A DNA stretch of 64,000 nt from Promicromonosporaceae bacterium (GCA_009783295.1 WRHK01000001.1:62001-126000), one strand, 5' to 3'. Counted from the stretch's first letter, positions 14,989-23,983 are shown. Notes: generated from the sequence alone by a model not told the origin. Translations and numbers: made by a program.

Positions 14989-17754
14989 TCATGCGTCCTC
15001 CCCCGCCCGTAGCACCGCCAGGCGCCCGCGGCGCCCCAGCAGCGACACGACGCCCGCCGCCGCGAGCGCCAGCACCACCAGGCCCGCGGCGATGGCCGCG
15101 AGCGCCCAGGGCTCGGCCTGCAGCGCGGGCTGGGCGGCGCCGCCGGTGAGCGGCGTCAGGTCCACCGTGGCGAGCACCACGACGGGCACCAGCCATGCGA
15201 GCACCGCCCCGGCCACGAGCGCGACCGCCACCCAGGGCACGGTCTCCCAGGCCGCGAGCGCCCGCGCCTGGCGGGGCCGCCCGCCGAGCGAGTGCAGCAC
15301 GGCGAGCAGGCGAGTGCGGGCCGGGCCCGCGAGCAGCAGCGTGAGCACCAGCGTGAGGCCCGTGAGCAGGCCGCCCAGGGCCAGGGCCAGCACGGACGCG
15401 GTGGTGAGCGCGGCCGTGGACGGGGAGCTCCGCAGCTGTGCCGCGGCCGTCGCCGGGGTCTCGAGGGCGGCGCGCTCGGACGCCACCGCGGCGCGGACCG
15501 CGGTGGGCACGCCGTGCGCGGGCACCCCGGCGTCGAGGCGCACCAGGGCGACGTTCGGCAGGTCGGGGGTCTCGAGCGCGGCGGCGAGGCGGGCGCCGTC
15601 GGCGACCATGAAGCGGTCGGCCGCGGGCATGCCGGGGATGGGTGCGATGACACCGACCACCGTGACCTCGAGTGGTGGGGCGGCGCTCGCCTCGCGCGCC
15701 AGCGTCCCCGTCTGGCCGGCGTGCAGCCCGCTGCTGGCGGACACGAGCACGGGGAGGGCGTCGCCGGGGACGATGAGCCGGGCGAGGGCGGAGGCGTCCG
15801 GGGCGCCGGGGACGCCGCGCTGCACGTGGGCGAGGGCGGCGGCGTCGGCCGACACGACCGTGAGCGCGTCGGCCGGCCTCGACCCGTCGGGGGTGAGGGC
15901 GGCGGTGCCGAACGAGCCGATCGTCGCCACGTCGGCCACGCCGCGGGTGGAGCGCAGCGCGGCCACCTGGTCGGGGCTCACCCACACGTCGGCGATGCGC
16001 ACGTCGGCTCCGATCCGCGCCCACGAGGCGTCGTCGATCCCCCGGTCGACGGTGGTGCGCAGCACCGCCGCGGACGCCGCGACGGCTACGCACGCGACCA
16101 GCGCGATCGCGGGGAGCACGCCCCCGGCGGTGTCGCGGCGCGACCGCGCGGCGCCCAGGAACGGCACCAGCCCGCGGCCGCGCGCGAGCGCCCGCTCCAG
16201 CGGCGCGAGCACCCAGGGCACGGCACGCACCGCGAGGAGCGCGACGGCGAGGCACAGCAGCGGCGGCGCGAGCGCGACCACGGGGTCCACGGCCCCGGTC
16301 GCCCCCGCCGCCGACGCGACGACACCCCGCGTGAGCAGAAGGCCGGTGCTGACGGCGGCCAGCGCGAGCACCAGCGCCTCCGCCCAGCGCCGCCAGCGCG
16401 GGCTGTGGCCCAGGTCGGAGCGGTCGGCGCCGATCCGCGCGCTGGCGGCCGTGACGGCGAGCGCCGCGGCCGGGGCGAGCCCGGCGACGACGGCGACCGC
16501 CACCTGGCCCAGGCCGACCCGGCCCGGGACGGCGACCAGCCCGATCACGAACCCGAGGGCCGCGCCCGGCACGCCCGCGACCGCGCCCTCCGCCGCGGCG
16601 ACGGCCCGCAGCTGGCCCGGCGAGGCGCCGCGCACGCGCAGCACGGCGAGGGCGGTGCGCCGCCGCTCCACCACGAGCCGTGCGCCCAGCGCGAGGACGA
16701 CGACGAGCGCGCCGAGCGGTCCCGCCGCGGTCACCGCGAGCACGGCGTCGACGCCGGAGCGCTGCGCCAGCACGCGGTCCAGCAGCACCGACGTGCCGGT
16801 GCTCGGCCGCAGCGGCACGCCCATCGCGGTGGCGGTGACGGTGCGGGAGGTCGCGGCCCGCAGCTCGGCGGCGAGCGCGCCGACGTCGCTGCCGGGCACG
16901 CTCGCGAGGTCGAGCGGGGACCACGCGGTGACGCTGATGTCGTGGCTGGACATCGGCGCCAGGAGCGCGTCGGCGACGGTCCCGGCGAACGTCACGACGA
17001 CGCCGCCCAGCGGGGTCCGCTCGATCTTCGGCGCGGCGCCGTACGCGGCGTGGGCCCAGTACGGGTCGGCGGGGTCGTCGGGCACGTACGCGCCGACCAG
17101 CACCAGCGGCGGCAGCGGCGCGGACCGCTCCCGCACCTGCCCCACCTTCCACCCGATGAGGTCGACGGCCTGCTTGGCCGCGACCACCTGCACCGGCGCG
17201 ATCTCGGCCGTGGTGAGGCCGGGCGGCAGCTCGGGCGGGATCACCGAGCTCGGGCCGTAGTCGAGCCCGAAAGGCGTGACCTGCGGCCACCGCCCCTCGA
17301 CCAGTCGGACGTGATCCTGCAGGTCAGGGGCCGCGCGCGGCACCATGTGCGCCTGGTTGATGCCCGTCCCGCGGGCCGGCTGGACGCCCACCGGGCGCCC
17401 GGACGCCAGCACGTGCGGGGCGCGCAGCACGCCGCGCAGCAGCGCCGGCTGCGCCGCCCGCACGGCGTCGAGGTCGCGGAGGTAGCCGTCCCACGGCGGA
17501 GCGCTCAGGGCGGCGACGTCCCAGTCGTCGAGGCCGTGCACCGGCCCGAGCGGGGTGAGGGTCAGGTCGCGCTGGACGGGCGAGAGCTGCGCGGTGGCGG
17601 ACGCCAGCTGGTCGGTGTGCAGCCGGTCGAGGGCACGCAGCGCGGCGCTGCCCGCGCCGGAGGCCGTGAGGGCGACGACGGCGAGCACCGCCGTCGTGCC
17701 CCACGCGGCCCGCAGGCCGCGGCGGACCAGCAGCCACGCCGTGCGCGCCGTCAC
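14989..17754 (-). CDS. Large FtsX/MacB-like ABC permease
   Basis: A 921-residue membrane protein with an N-terminal helix (about 18-38), a large extracytoplasmic domain (about 40-270), then clusters of hydrophobic helices in two FtsX units: about 280-420 and 780-915, with a second extracytoplasmic domain between them. Segments such as VVERRRTALAVLRVRGASPGQLRAVAAAEG and LLAVLHSLGGRPRQARALAAWE are the coupling-helix regions of FtsX permeases. The GTG start overlaps the upstream permease stop (GTGA). Likely exports or extracts a lipid, lipoprotein or peptide with the ATPases downstream; substrate unknown. Confidence 0.88.
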   Translation of the reverse strand: MTARTAWLLVRRGLRAAWGTTAVLAVVALTASGAGSAALRALDRLHTDQLASATAQLSPVQRDLTLTPLGPVHGLDDWDVAALSAPPWDGYLRDLDAVRAAQPALLRGVLRAPHVLASGRPVGVQPARGTGINQAHMVPRAAPDLQDHVRLVEGRWPQVTPFGLDYGPSSVIPPELPPGLTTAEIAPVQVVAAKQAVDLIGWKVGQVRERSAPLPPLVLVGAYVPDDPADPYWAHAAYGAAPKIERTPLGGVVVTFAGTVADALLAPMSSHDISVTAWSPLDLASVPGSDVGALAAELRAATSRTVTATAMGVPLRPSTGTSVLLDRVLAQRSGVDAVLAVTAAGPLGALVVVLALGARLVVERRRTALAVLRVRGASPGQLRAVAAAEGAVAGVPGAALGFVIGLVAVPGRVGLGQVAVAVVAGLAPAAALAVTAASARIGADRSDLGHSPRWRRWAEALVLALAAVSTGLLLTRGVVASAAGATGAVDPVVALAPPLLCLAVALLAVRAVPWVLAPLERALARGRGLVPFLGAARSRRDTAGGVLPAIALVACVAVAASAAVLRTTVDRGIDDASWARIGADVRIADVWVSPDQVAALRSTRGVADVATIGSFGTAALTPDGSRPADALTVVSADAAALAHVQRGVPGAPDASALARLIVPGDALPVLVSASSGLHAGQTGTLAREASAAPPLEVTVVGVIAPIPGMPAADRFMVADGARLAAALETPDLPNVALVRLDAGVPAHGVPTAVRAAVASERAALETPATAAAQLRSSPSTAALTTASVLALALGGLLTGLTLVLTLLLAGPARTRLLAVLHSLGGRPRQARALAAWETVPWVAVALVAGAVLAWLVPVVVLATVDLTPLTGGAAQPALQAEPWALAAIAAGLVVLALAAAGVVSLLGRRGRLAVLRAGEDA

Positions 17755-20216
17755 CGGACCTCCTCGCGGTAGTCCCGGTCGCGGGCCTGGCCGGCCACGC
17801 GCAGCCCGACGCCCAGGCAGACGGCCGCCGCCCCGAGCGCCAGCACGACCACGAGCACCGCCGCGGGCGCCGCGACCGCCAGACGCACGGGCGGCACCAG
17901 CGCGACCCCGGTCAGCGTGGTGCGCACCAGGCCGGGCACGACGAGCGCGCCCAGCGCCGCCCCGCCCGCCAGGCCTACCAGCACCGCCACGGCGGCGGGC
18001 GCCCCGACCTCGGCGGCCCGGGAACGGCCCTGCTGGCGTGGCCCCACGCCCACGGCCCGCAGGGTGACCACCTCGCCCCGGCGCTCGCGCACCGAGACCA
18101 CGCCCGCGAGCGCCGTCCCCGCGAGCGCCAGAAGCGCAGTGCCGGCGGCGGCGACCCAGGTGGCGGTCCGCACGGGTCCGGAGGCGTCGAGCCGGCTGCC
18201 CGCGACGGTGCCCGGCGTGACGGCCTTCGCCCCCGGGCCGGCGGCGCGCACCGCGGCGTCCCGGAGCGCCGGAGCAGCGGGCGCGGCGGTGGCCGCCCAG
18301 ACCTCGCCAGGCGTCGGCAGGGTGGTGAACGCGTGCAGCTGCGCCGCGGCGAGGCGGCCCAGGTCCACGGCGACCGCGTCGGGCCGCAGCGCGCCGGGCA
18401 CGACGTCGACCACCGCGGCGACCCGCGCGGGGACGCTGACACCCTGGAGGGAGAGCTCGAGCGGGTCGCCAGGGGCCACGCCGAGCCGCTGCGCGAGCGG
18501 GCGAGCCACCACCGCGGGCACCGCGCCGGTGCCGAGCCCGCGCGGGGCGAGGCGGATGACGCGGCTCGTCGCGTCCGGCGGCCAGAGGTCCAGGTCGAGG
18601 CCGCGCGCGCTCTCGCCGGGCGCGAACCCGGAGCCCGCGGCCGTGACGGCCCAGCTGGCGCCGAGGTCCACGGGGGCGCCGCCGCCCGAGGCGGTCACGG
18701 AGTCGACGCCCAGCGTGAGGTGGACCGGCGCCGGCCCGCCCGCGACGGCGACGTCGAGCGCCGCGAGCCGCCAGCCCACCGTGGTCGTGGTGCCGAGCGG
18801 CACGTGGACCGTGGTGGTCGACGGGGTGGCGAGCAGTGGGCGCGCGGGGCCGCCGTCGGACGGGACGCCCGGCGTGGCGAACCGGCCGAGCGCCACCGCG
18901 TGGAGCGCCCCGTCGGGGTCGGCCAGCCAGCCCGTGACGTCGAGCGACCCCAGCGCGCCGTTCTGCTGGGGCAGCGCCGCGGCGGTCAGCACGACGTCGA
19001 GCCCGGTCGCGCCGGCGGGCAGCGCGGGGGCAGCGGCGAACGGCGCGGGTCCGTCGGCCACCCCGGCGGCGAGGGTCCGCAGGTCGGCGGGCTCGGGCGT
19101 CCGCACGACGCCGGCCACCGCCCCGGCGGGTACCGCCACGACCTCGGGGTTCGCGTCGCCCGCCTGCGCGTCGAGCCGCAGCACGGGCACCGCCGCGCGG
19201 ACGCCGTCGAGCGCCGCGACCGAGGCGACGTCGGGCTGCGGGGAGCCCGGGATGAGCGGCCCGGTGGCGACGGTGACGCGCAGGTCGGCGCCCGCGGTGA
19301 GCAGGGCGGCGTCGTCGGCGAGGCGCTGCGCGGTGCCCGCGTGCATCCCCGCGAGGGCGACCGCCCCACCGGCCAGCACCAGCAGCACCAGGGGCGTCGC
19401 GGCCGCGACCAGCCGGCGCCCGACGGCCCGCACCGTCAGGACGGCGAGCCCGGGCGAGCGCGCGACCACCCGCTCGGCCGCGCGCGCGGACCCGCCCAGC
19501 ACCGCCGCGGCAACGGCCGCGAGCACCGCCAGCACCAGCGCCGGCGCGGCCGCGGCGAGCGGGTCGGTGTGCGACCCGCCGGACGTCGTGACCAGCGGCG
19601 ACCCGTACCGCAGCAGCTGGGCGAGGCACACGCCGGCGGCCACGAGGGTGAGCACCACGAGGCCGCCCGAGGCCACCCGCCGCACCCGCCCGGACCGGTC
19701 CGTGACGCCGCGGCGCGCCGTCGCGACGGCCTGCGCCGCGGCCGCCCCGCCGAGCACCACGACCGCCGCGACCGCGACGCACCCCGCGGCCGCCCCGAGC
19801 ACCGCCGCCTGCGTGTGCAACCCCGCGAGCGCGAGCGCCGCGACGGCCGCTCCCCCGCCCACCAGCGCGCCGAGCACGGCGGCGACGGCGGCCTCGGCCG
19901 TCCCGGCGAGCGCCACCTGGGCGGGCGCGGCGCCGCGCGAGACGAGCAGCTCGGTCTCCGCCGAGCGGGCCTGCACCAGCAGCCGCGCCACCTGCGCGAA
20001 CGTGACCAGGGCCGCCAGGGTCAGCAGCGCGACCGGCACCCCGGCGCCCGCCACGACGGCCGGCCGGGCCGCGGCCGGGACGGTCGCCCCGCCCGCGCGC
20101 ACCACGCCGAACGTCGCGCACACGGCGGCCGTCGAGGCGGCGACGAGCACGACGACGAGCCCGAGCAGGGCGCGCTGCGCCCGGGCCCGGCGACGCAGCA
20201 TCGCGGCACGGCTCAC
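17751..20216 (-). CDS. Large FtsX/MacB-like ABC permease, first gene of exporter operon
   Basis: About 821 residues, with about ten hydrophobic helices arranged in two FtsX-like units around a central extracytoplasmic domain (about 310-640). The Arg-rich cytoplasmic start VSRAAMLRRRARAQRALLGL leads into the first helix. The coupling segment near the C-terminus reads VVSVRERRGEVVTLRAVGVGPRQQGR. The GTG at 20216 is chosen because GGGAG lies 4 bases upstream; a GTG at 20243 would add nine residues without a clear ribosome site. Both giant permeases and both ATPases overlap or nearly abut, so they probably form one complex or two related ones. Confidence 0.82.
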   Translation of the reverse strand: MSRAAMLRRRARAQRALLGLVVVLVAASTAAVCATFGVVRAGGATVPAAARPAVVAGAGVPVALLTLAALVTFAQVARLLVQARSAETELLVSRGAAPAQVALAGTAEAAVAAVLGALVGGGAAVAALALAGLHTQAAVLGAAAGCVAVAAVVVLGGAAAAQAVATARRGVTDRSGRVRRVASGGLVVLTLVAAGVCLAQLLRYGSPLVTTSGGSHTDPLAAAAPALVLAVLAAVAAAVLGGSARAAERVVARSPGLAVLTVRAVGRRLVAAATPLVLLVLAGGAVALAGMHAGTAQRLADDAALLTAGADLRVTVATGPLIPGSPQPDVASVAALDGVRAAVPVLRLDAQAGDANPEVVAVPAGAVAGVVRTPEPADLRTLAAGVADGPAPFAAAPALPAGATGLDVVLTAAALPQQNGALGSLDVTGWLADPDGALHAVALGRFATPGVPSDGGPARPLLATPSTTTVHVPLGTTTTVGWRLAALDVAVAGGPAPVHLTLGVDSVTASGGGAPVDLGASWAVTAAGSGFAPGESARGLDLDLWPPDATSRVIRLAPRGLGTGAVPAVVARPLAQRLGVAPGDPLELSLQGVSVPARVAAVVDVVPGALRPDAVAVDLGRLAAAQLHAFTTLPTPGEVWAATAAPAAPALRDAAVRAAGPGAKAVTPGTVAGSRLDASGPVRTATWVAAAGTALLALAGTALAGVVSVRERRGEVVTLRAVGVGPRQQGRSRAAEVGAPAAVAVLVGLAGGAALGALVVPGLVRTTLTGVALVPPVRLAVAAPAAVLVVVLALGAAAVCLGVGLRVAGQARDRDYREEVR

Positions 20217-20283
20217 GGGGCTCCCAGGAGAGGTTGGGTGCACCGTACCCGCCCGAGGCCTCCCGCCGGGACGGGTGCCCTGC

Positions 20284-20646
20284 TCACGCCCCCGGCCGGA
20301 ACCGCAGCGCCGACCAGACGTCGTCGACCGACACCTGGCGCACAGGCCGCGTGCCCCGCGCGATCATGAGCGCCGCGAGGCTGTCGCGGTTGAGGTCCGT
20401 GCCGAGCTTGCCCGCCTTGGGGTAGCAGACCCAGGCGAGGCGGTCGTCCGTCGCCGCGGCCACCGCGGGCCCGGCGACCGCGTCGACGCCCGCCGCGTCA
20501 CGGACGAACACGACCACCGCGTCCGCGGCGGCCGGGTCGTCGACGCGCGCGATCGTGTCGGGCAGGTCGAGCGCGACGTCGTCGGGCAGCGCGACGACGG
20601 CGAGGCGCGCCCCGGCCTTGATCTGCAGCTTTACCGCGAGGTCCAT
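20284..20646 (-). CDS. Small conserved protein of unknown function
   Basis: A 120-residue soluble protein. The first part is an alpha/beta sequence (LQIKAGARLAVVALPDDVALDLPDTI). The C-terminal half carries the recognisable string LAWVCYPKAGKLGTDLNRD and ends VRQVSVDDVWSALRFRP. Similar small proteins with the YPK...DLNRD...VDDxWSALRFRP pattern occur widely in bacteria without an assigned role. It is divergent from the methyltransferase, 61 bases away. A CACGAT box 7 bases before the ATG suggests a leaderless transcript. Confidence 0.75.
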   Translation of the reverse strand: MDLAVKLQIKAGARLAVVALPDDVALDLPDTIARVDDPAAADAVVVFVRDAAGVDAVAGPAVAAATDDRLAWVCYPKAGKLGTDLNRDSLAALMIARGTRPVRQVSVDDVWSALRFRPGA

Positions 20647-20695
20647 GGTCCCGATCGTGCCGCACGGGCCCGGGTCGCACACGTCGGGCGCCCGC

Positions 20696-20701
20696 TACGC
20701 T
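20696..20701 (+). promoter_or_regulatory. -10 box (TACGCT) of a probably leaderless methyltransferase mRNA
   Basis: TACGCT ends exactly six bases before the ATG at 20708. A TANNNT box at that distance places the transcription start on the A of the start codon. No ribosome site is present, which agrees. Confidence 0.55.
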
Positions 20702-20707
20702 CCCGGC

Positions 20708-21550
20708 ATGAGCGACGACGCCACGATCGGCTGGACCGACGCCCGCGAGGCCAACCTGCGCAACTGGGAGGACCGCGTCCCGCTGCACGAGGCGGCGTAC
20801 GGCCTCGACGCGTACGACGACCCTGCCCACCTCGGCTCCGTCGTCGAGCACGACCTGGCGGCGATGAGACCCTTCCTGCCCGGCGGCACGCTGCGCGGGC
20901 TCGACCTGTGCCACCTGCAGTGCCACATCGGCACCGACACGATCGGGCTCGCCCGCGCCGGGGCGCGCGTCACGGGGGTCGACTTCTCGCCGTCGGCGCT
21001 CGCGTCGGCCGCGCGGCTCGCCGAGAAGCACGGGGTCGACGCCACGTGGGTGGAGTGCGACGTGCTCGACGCCGCCGCGCACGTCGCCGGCGACTTCGAC
21101 GTCGTCTACACGAGCATCGGCGCGATCACGTGGCTCGACGACCTCGACCAGTGGGCTGCCCAGGTCGCGGCGCTGCTGCGCCCGGGCGGCCTGTTCTACA
21201 TCCGCGACGGCCACCCGGCCCTGTACGCGCTCGACGAGGAGGCCGACGGCCTGGTCACGCGCTACCGCTACTTCGGTGACGGCACCGCCCAGGCCTGGGA
21301 CATGACGACGACGTACGCCGGCGACGGGACGGTCGACCACGCGCGGACCTACGAGTGGCCGCACCCGCTCTCCGAGACGGTGAACGCGCTGCTCGGCGCG
21401 GGCCTGCGCCTGGAGCGCCTGGACGAGGGCCAGACGCTGCCGTGGCGCTTCAGCGCCCGCATGGAGGAGGTACCGGGCGGCTGGGCCTGGCCGGAACGGG
21501 AGAGGGCCCTGATCCCGTGCACGTTCACGATCGTGGCCCGGCGAGCGTAG
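20708..21550 (+). CDS. Class I SAM-dependent methyltransferase
   Basis: A 280-residue cytoplasmic methyltransferase. The SAM-binding motif I is LRGLDLCHLQCHIGTDTIGLARAGARVTGVDFSPSAL (about 60-96), with the acidic VDFSPS loop. Motif II/III is [41 protein letters not shown]. The HxQCxIGxDT variant of motif I is typical of the methyltransferase_11/25 group annotated only as class I enzymes. The substrate is unknown. The convergent higA gene is separated by a strong hairpin. Confidence 0.87.
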   Translation: MSDDATIGWTDAREANLRNWEDRVPLHEAAYGLDAYDDPAHLGSVVEHDLAAMRPFLPGGTLRGLDLCHLQCHIGTDTIGLARAGARVTGVDFSPSALASAARLAEKHGVDATWVECDVLDAAAHVAGDFDVVYTSIGAITWLDDLDQWAAQVAALLRPGGLFYIRDGHPALYALDEEADGLVTRYRYFGDGTAQAWDMTTTYAGDGTVDHARTYEWPHPLSETVNALLGAGLRLERLDEGQTLPWRFSARMEEVPGGWAWPERERALIPCTFTIVARRA

Positions 21551-21594
21551 GGATCGGTCACGCTCTGAGGCCGTTGCCATGACGGATCCCTACG
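21546..21594. terminator. Bidirectional terminator between methyltransferase and higA
   Basis: 15-base arms CGTAGGGATCGGTCA and TGACGGATCCCTACG differ from perfect complementarity at one position and enclose a 19-base loop. The left arm includes the methyltransferase TAG stop. The higA stop lies 33 bases further. Confidence 0.7.
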
Positions 21595-21626
21595 GTCGCT
21601 GCCCGGGGACCGGCCCGGCCGGCCCG

Positions 21627-21956
21627 TCAGGCCTGCGGGCCCGACGCCGCGACCGGCCCGCGGCGCAGCGGCACGATCGCCGACAGCGCCGCGGCCAGCG
21701 CGCCCCGCTCGAGCTCCAGGTCGAAGTAGCCCTGGAGGTGCATCCAGAACTCGGCCGTCGTGCCGAGGTACCGGCCCAGGCGCAGCGCGGTCTCCGCGTC
21801 GACCCGGCGCCGCCCCCGCACCAGCTCGTCGACGAGCCACTCCGGCACGTCGATCGACGCCGCGACCGTGCGCTGGGTCAGCCCCAGCGGCTCGATGAAC
21901 TCCTCCAGGAGGATCGCTCCGGGGTGCACCGCGTCCAGGTGCCCAGGTGGTCTCAC
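21627..21956 (-). CDS. HigA-family XRE antitoxin-like regulator, no toxin partner
   Basis: A 109-residue protein with the HigA signature: VHPGAILLEEFIEPLGLTQRTVAASIDVPEWLVDELVRGRRRVDAETALRLGRYLGTTAEFWMHLQGYFDLEL. The helix-turn-helix spans about residues 26-60. HigA normally neutralises the HigB ribosome-dependent RNase and represses its own promoter. Here no HigB-sized frame exists on either side: 86 bases upstream to ychF, 76 downstream to the methyltransferase. A GTG start is used, with no obvious Shine-Dalgarno. It may be a solitary regulator or a relic. Confidence 0.85.
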   Translation of the reverse strand: MRPPGHLDAVHPGAILLEEFIEPLGLTQRTVAASIDVPEWLVDELVRGRRRVDAETALRLGRYLGTTAEFWMHLQGYFDLELERGALAAALSAIVPLRRGPVAASGPQA

Positions 21957-22042
21957 CCGGTCAGGCTTGGACGGGTCGGCGTCGGGAGTCTTGCGGGCGG
22001 GTGACCGGCGCGGGTCGCGCAGGCGAACGTTGAGGGTGCGCG

Positions 22043-23128
22043 TCAGACGTTGAAACGGAACTCGACGACGTCGCCGTCGGCCATGACGTAGTCCTTGCCC
22101 TCGATGCGGGCCTTGCCCGCCGAGCGCGCCGCCGCGACCGAACCGGCCTCGACCAGGTCCTCGAAGCCGATGACCTCGGCCTTGATGAACCCGCGCTCGA
22201 AGTCCGTGTGGATGACACCGGCGGCCTGCGGGGCCTTCCAGCCCTTGCGGATCGTCCAGGCGCGCGACTCCTTGGGACCCGCGGTGAGGTACGTCTGCAG
22301 GCCGAGGGTGTGGAAGCCGACCTTGGCGAGCTGGTCGAGGCCCGACTCCTCCTGGCCGTTGTCCTCGAGCATCTCCTTGGCTTCGTCGGGCTCGAGCTCC
22401 ACGAGCTCGGACTCGAACTTGGCGTCGAGGAAGATCGCGTCCGCGGGCGCCACCAGGGCGCGCAGCTCCGCCTGCATGGCGGTGTCGGCGAGGCCGGCGT
22501 CGTCGGTGTTGAAGACGTAGATGAACGGCTTGGCCGTCATGAGCTGGAACGACGCGATCTCCGCGAGGTCCAGTCCCGCGGCCTTGGCGCCCTGGAACAG
22601 GGTGGTGCCGGCCTCGAGGATGGCCTGGGCCTTCTTGCCGGCGTCGAGCAGCGCGGGGTCGCCCCGCTTGATCTTGACCTCCTTCTCGATGCGCGGCAGC
22701 GCCTTCTCGAGGGTCTGGAGGTCGGCGAGGATGAGCTCCGTCGCGATGGTCTCGATGTCGCCGTCGGCGTCCGTGGAGCCCTCGACGCGCACGACGTCGG
22801 GGTCGTTGAACACGCGCGTGACCTGGCAGATCGCGTCCGCCTCGCGGATGTTCGCGAGGAACTTGTTGCCCAGGCCCTCACCCTCGGAGGCGCCCTTGAC
22901 GATGCCGGCGATGTCGACGAACGACACGGTGGCGTGCAGGATCCGCTCGCTGCCGAAGATCCCGGCGAGCACGTCGAGGCGCGGGTCCGGGAGCGGCACG
23001 ACGCCGACGTTCGGCTCGATCGTGGCGAACGGGTAGTTCGCCGCGAGAACCTGGTTGCGGGTCAGGGCGTTGAAGAGGGTGGACTTGCCGACGTTGGGCA
23101 GGCCGACGATGCCGATGGTGAGTGCCAC
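22043..23128 (-). CDS. ychF: Redox-/ribosome-associated GTPase (ATPase) YchF/OLA1
   Basis: A 361-residue protein of normal family length. The N-terminus LTIGIVGLPNVGKSTLFNAL holds the P-loop, and SFVDIAGIVKGASEGEGLGNKFLANIREADAI holds the switch II region. A coiled-coil segment (about 130-190) is followed by the C-terminal TGS domain ending YVMADGDVVEFRFNV. YchF/OLA1 prefers ATP over GTP and binds ribosomes. The GTG start gives the canonical MALTIGIVGLPNVGKST opening. Confidence 0.95.
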   Translation of the reverse strand: MALTIGIVGLPNVGKSTLFNALTRNQVLAANYPFATIEPNVGVVPLPDPRLDVLAGIFGSERILHATVSFVDIAGIVKGASEGEGLGNKFLANIREADAICQVTRVFNDPDVVRVEGSTDADGDIETIATELILADLQTLEKALPRIEKEVKIKRGDPALLDAGKKAQAILEAGTTLFQGAKAAGLDLAEIASFQLMTAKPFIYVFNTDDAGLADTAMQAELRALVAPADAIFLDAKFESELVELEPDEAKEMLEDNGQEESGLDQLAKVGFHTLGLQTYLTAGPKESRAWTIRKGWKAPQAAGVIHTDFERGFIKAEVIGFEDLVEAGSVAAARSAGKARIEGKDYVMADGDVVEFRFNV

Positions 23129-23139
23129 GTCGGCAGATT

Positions 23140-23934
23140 CTACGGGGCGCCGTTCGCCCCGAGGGTGTCGAGGTCGCGCAGCGCGTACCGCAGGTGCTCC
23201 CACTCCTCGTTGCCGATCACGCCCAGGCAGTGGCCCACGGTCATCTTGCGCCGCTCCTCCTCGGGCTCGTCGTCGTACCAGGGCGGCAGGGCCTGCGGCA
23301 CGGCGTCGAAGTCGGCGGGGCCGGCATGGGCGAGGAAGTCGCGCACCTGGCCGACGCGGTCGGCGCGCACGGCGAGCACCTGCTCCCAGGACGGCGTCGC
23401 GGTGATGTCGACGCCGATGGACGCCGCGTGGCTGTCGTACTCCGTGAACGGCACGCCGATCAGGCTGAACGGCGCGGCCATGCCGTGCACGCTGTGGCGC
23501 AGCCAGCCGTCGGTGGCGAGCACCAGGTGCCGCAGCGTCTGGGAGATCGACCACTCGGCGTCGACGTGCGCGTCGCGCAGCTCGGGCCGTTCGTTGGCGA
23601 GCTCGATCGCCTCCGCCCATCGCGCCTGGGCTGCGTCGTAGGACTCGAGGAGCTCGGCCGGATCGCCCGACCGGCGCAGCTCGCGGCCCGGGAAGCGGAG
23701 GTTGAGCTCGGCCTCCACGATGGGGGCCACCTCGACGCCGTTGATGACGAGGCCGCCGATCCACCCGTCGATGTCGGCGTCGGTGAGGTCGACGCCGCGC
23801 ATCACGGCGCCGCTGAGATAGCTCTGCTCGAACCGCGACCCCGAGAGGTCGGAGAGCCAGAACCGGGCGCCCGGTGCGGCGGCCTCGTCGAGCACCAGCC
23901 CCCGCAGATCGTCGTCGGACGTGAAGCGGACCAT
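23140..23934 (-). CDS. Pentapeptide-repeat / DinB fusion protein
   Basis: A 264-residue soluble protein. Residues about 20-75 contain pentapeptide-like units with the A(D/N)LXX rhythm (ARFWLSDLSGSRFEQSYLSGAVMRGVDL...). The rest is a DinB-like four-helix bundle, with Trp-rich helix WSISQTLRHLVLATDGWLRHSVHG (residues about 150-173) and HCLGVIGNEEWEHLRYALRDLD near the C-terminus. The His residues in these helices match the metal site of DinB proteins. DinB enzymes often use low-molecular-weight thiols such as mycothiol. The reaction here is unknown. Confidence 0.85.
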   Translation of the reverse strand: MVRFTSDDDLRGLVLDEAAAPGARFWLSDLSGSRFEQSYLSGAVMRGVDLTDADIDGWIGGLVINGVEVAPIVEAELNLRFPGRELRRSGDPAELLESYDAAQARWAEAIELANERPELRDAHVDAEWSISQTLRHLVLATDGWLRHSVHGMAAPFSLIGVPFTEYDSHAASIGVDITATPSWEQVLAVRADRVGQVRDFLAHAGPADFDAVPQALPPWYDDEPEEERRKMTVGHCLGVIGNEEWEHLRYALRDLDTLGANGAP

Positions 23935-23940
23935 CTGCCG

Positions 23941-23946
23941 ACGGTA
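23941..23946 (-). promoter_or_regulatory. -10 box (TACCGT) of the DinB-fusion gene
   Basis: On the minus strand TACCGT is separated by exactly six bases from the ATG at 23934. This is the spacing expected for a leaderless transcript. Confidence 0.5.
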
Positions 23947-23983
23947 CGCCGGGCCGCCGCGCGCGGCCCGGCGTCCGTGGGCG

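Noticed and set aside
14105-17260. Very long open frame on the plus strand opposite the giant permease
   Set aside because: It is Ser/Thr/Arg/Ala-rich with no domain or membrane pattern, and its opposite strand has a clear FtsX fold. Long antisense frames are expected at this G+C.
21957-22042. A higB toxin gene upstream of higA
   Set aside because: Only 86 bases separate it from ychF, and no HigB-like frame runs into either neighbour.
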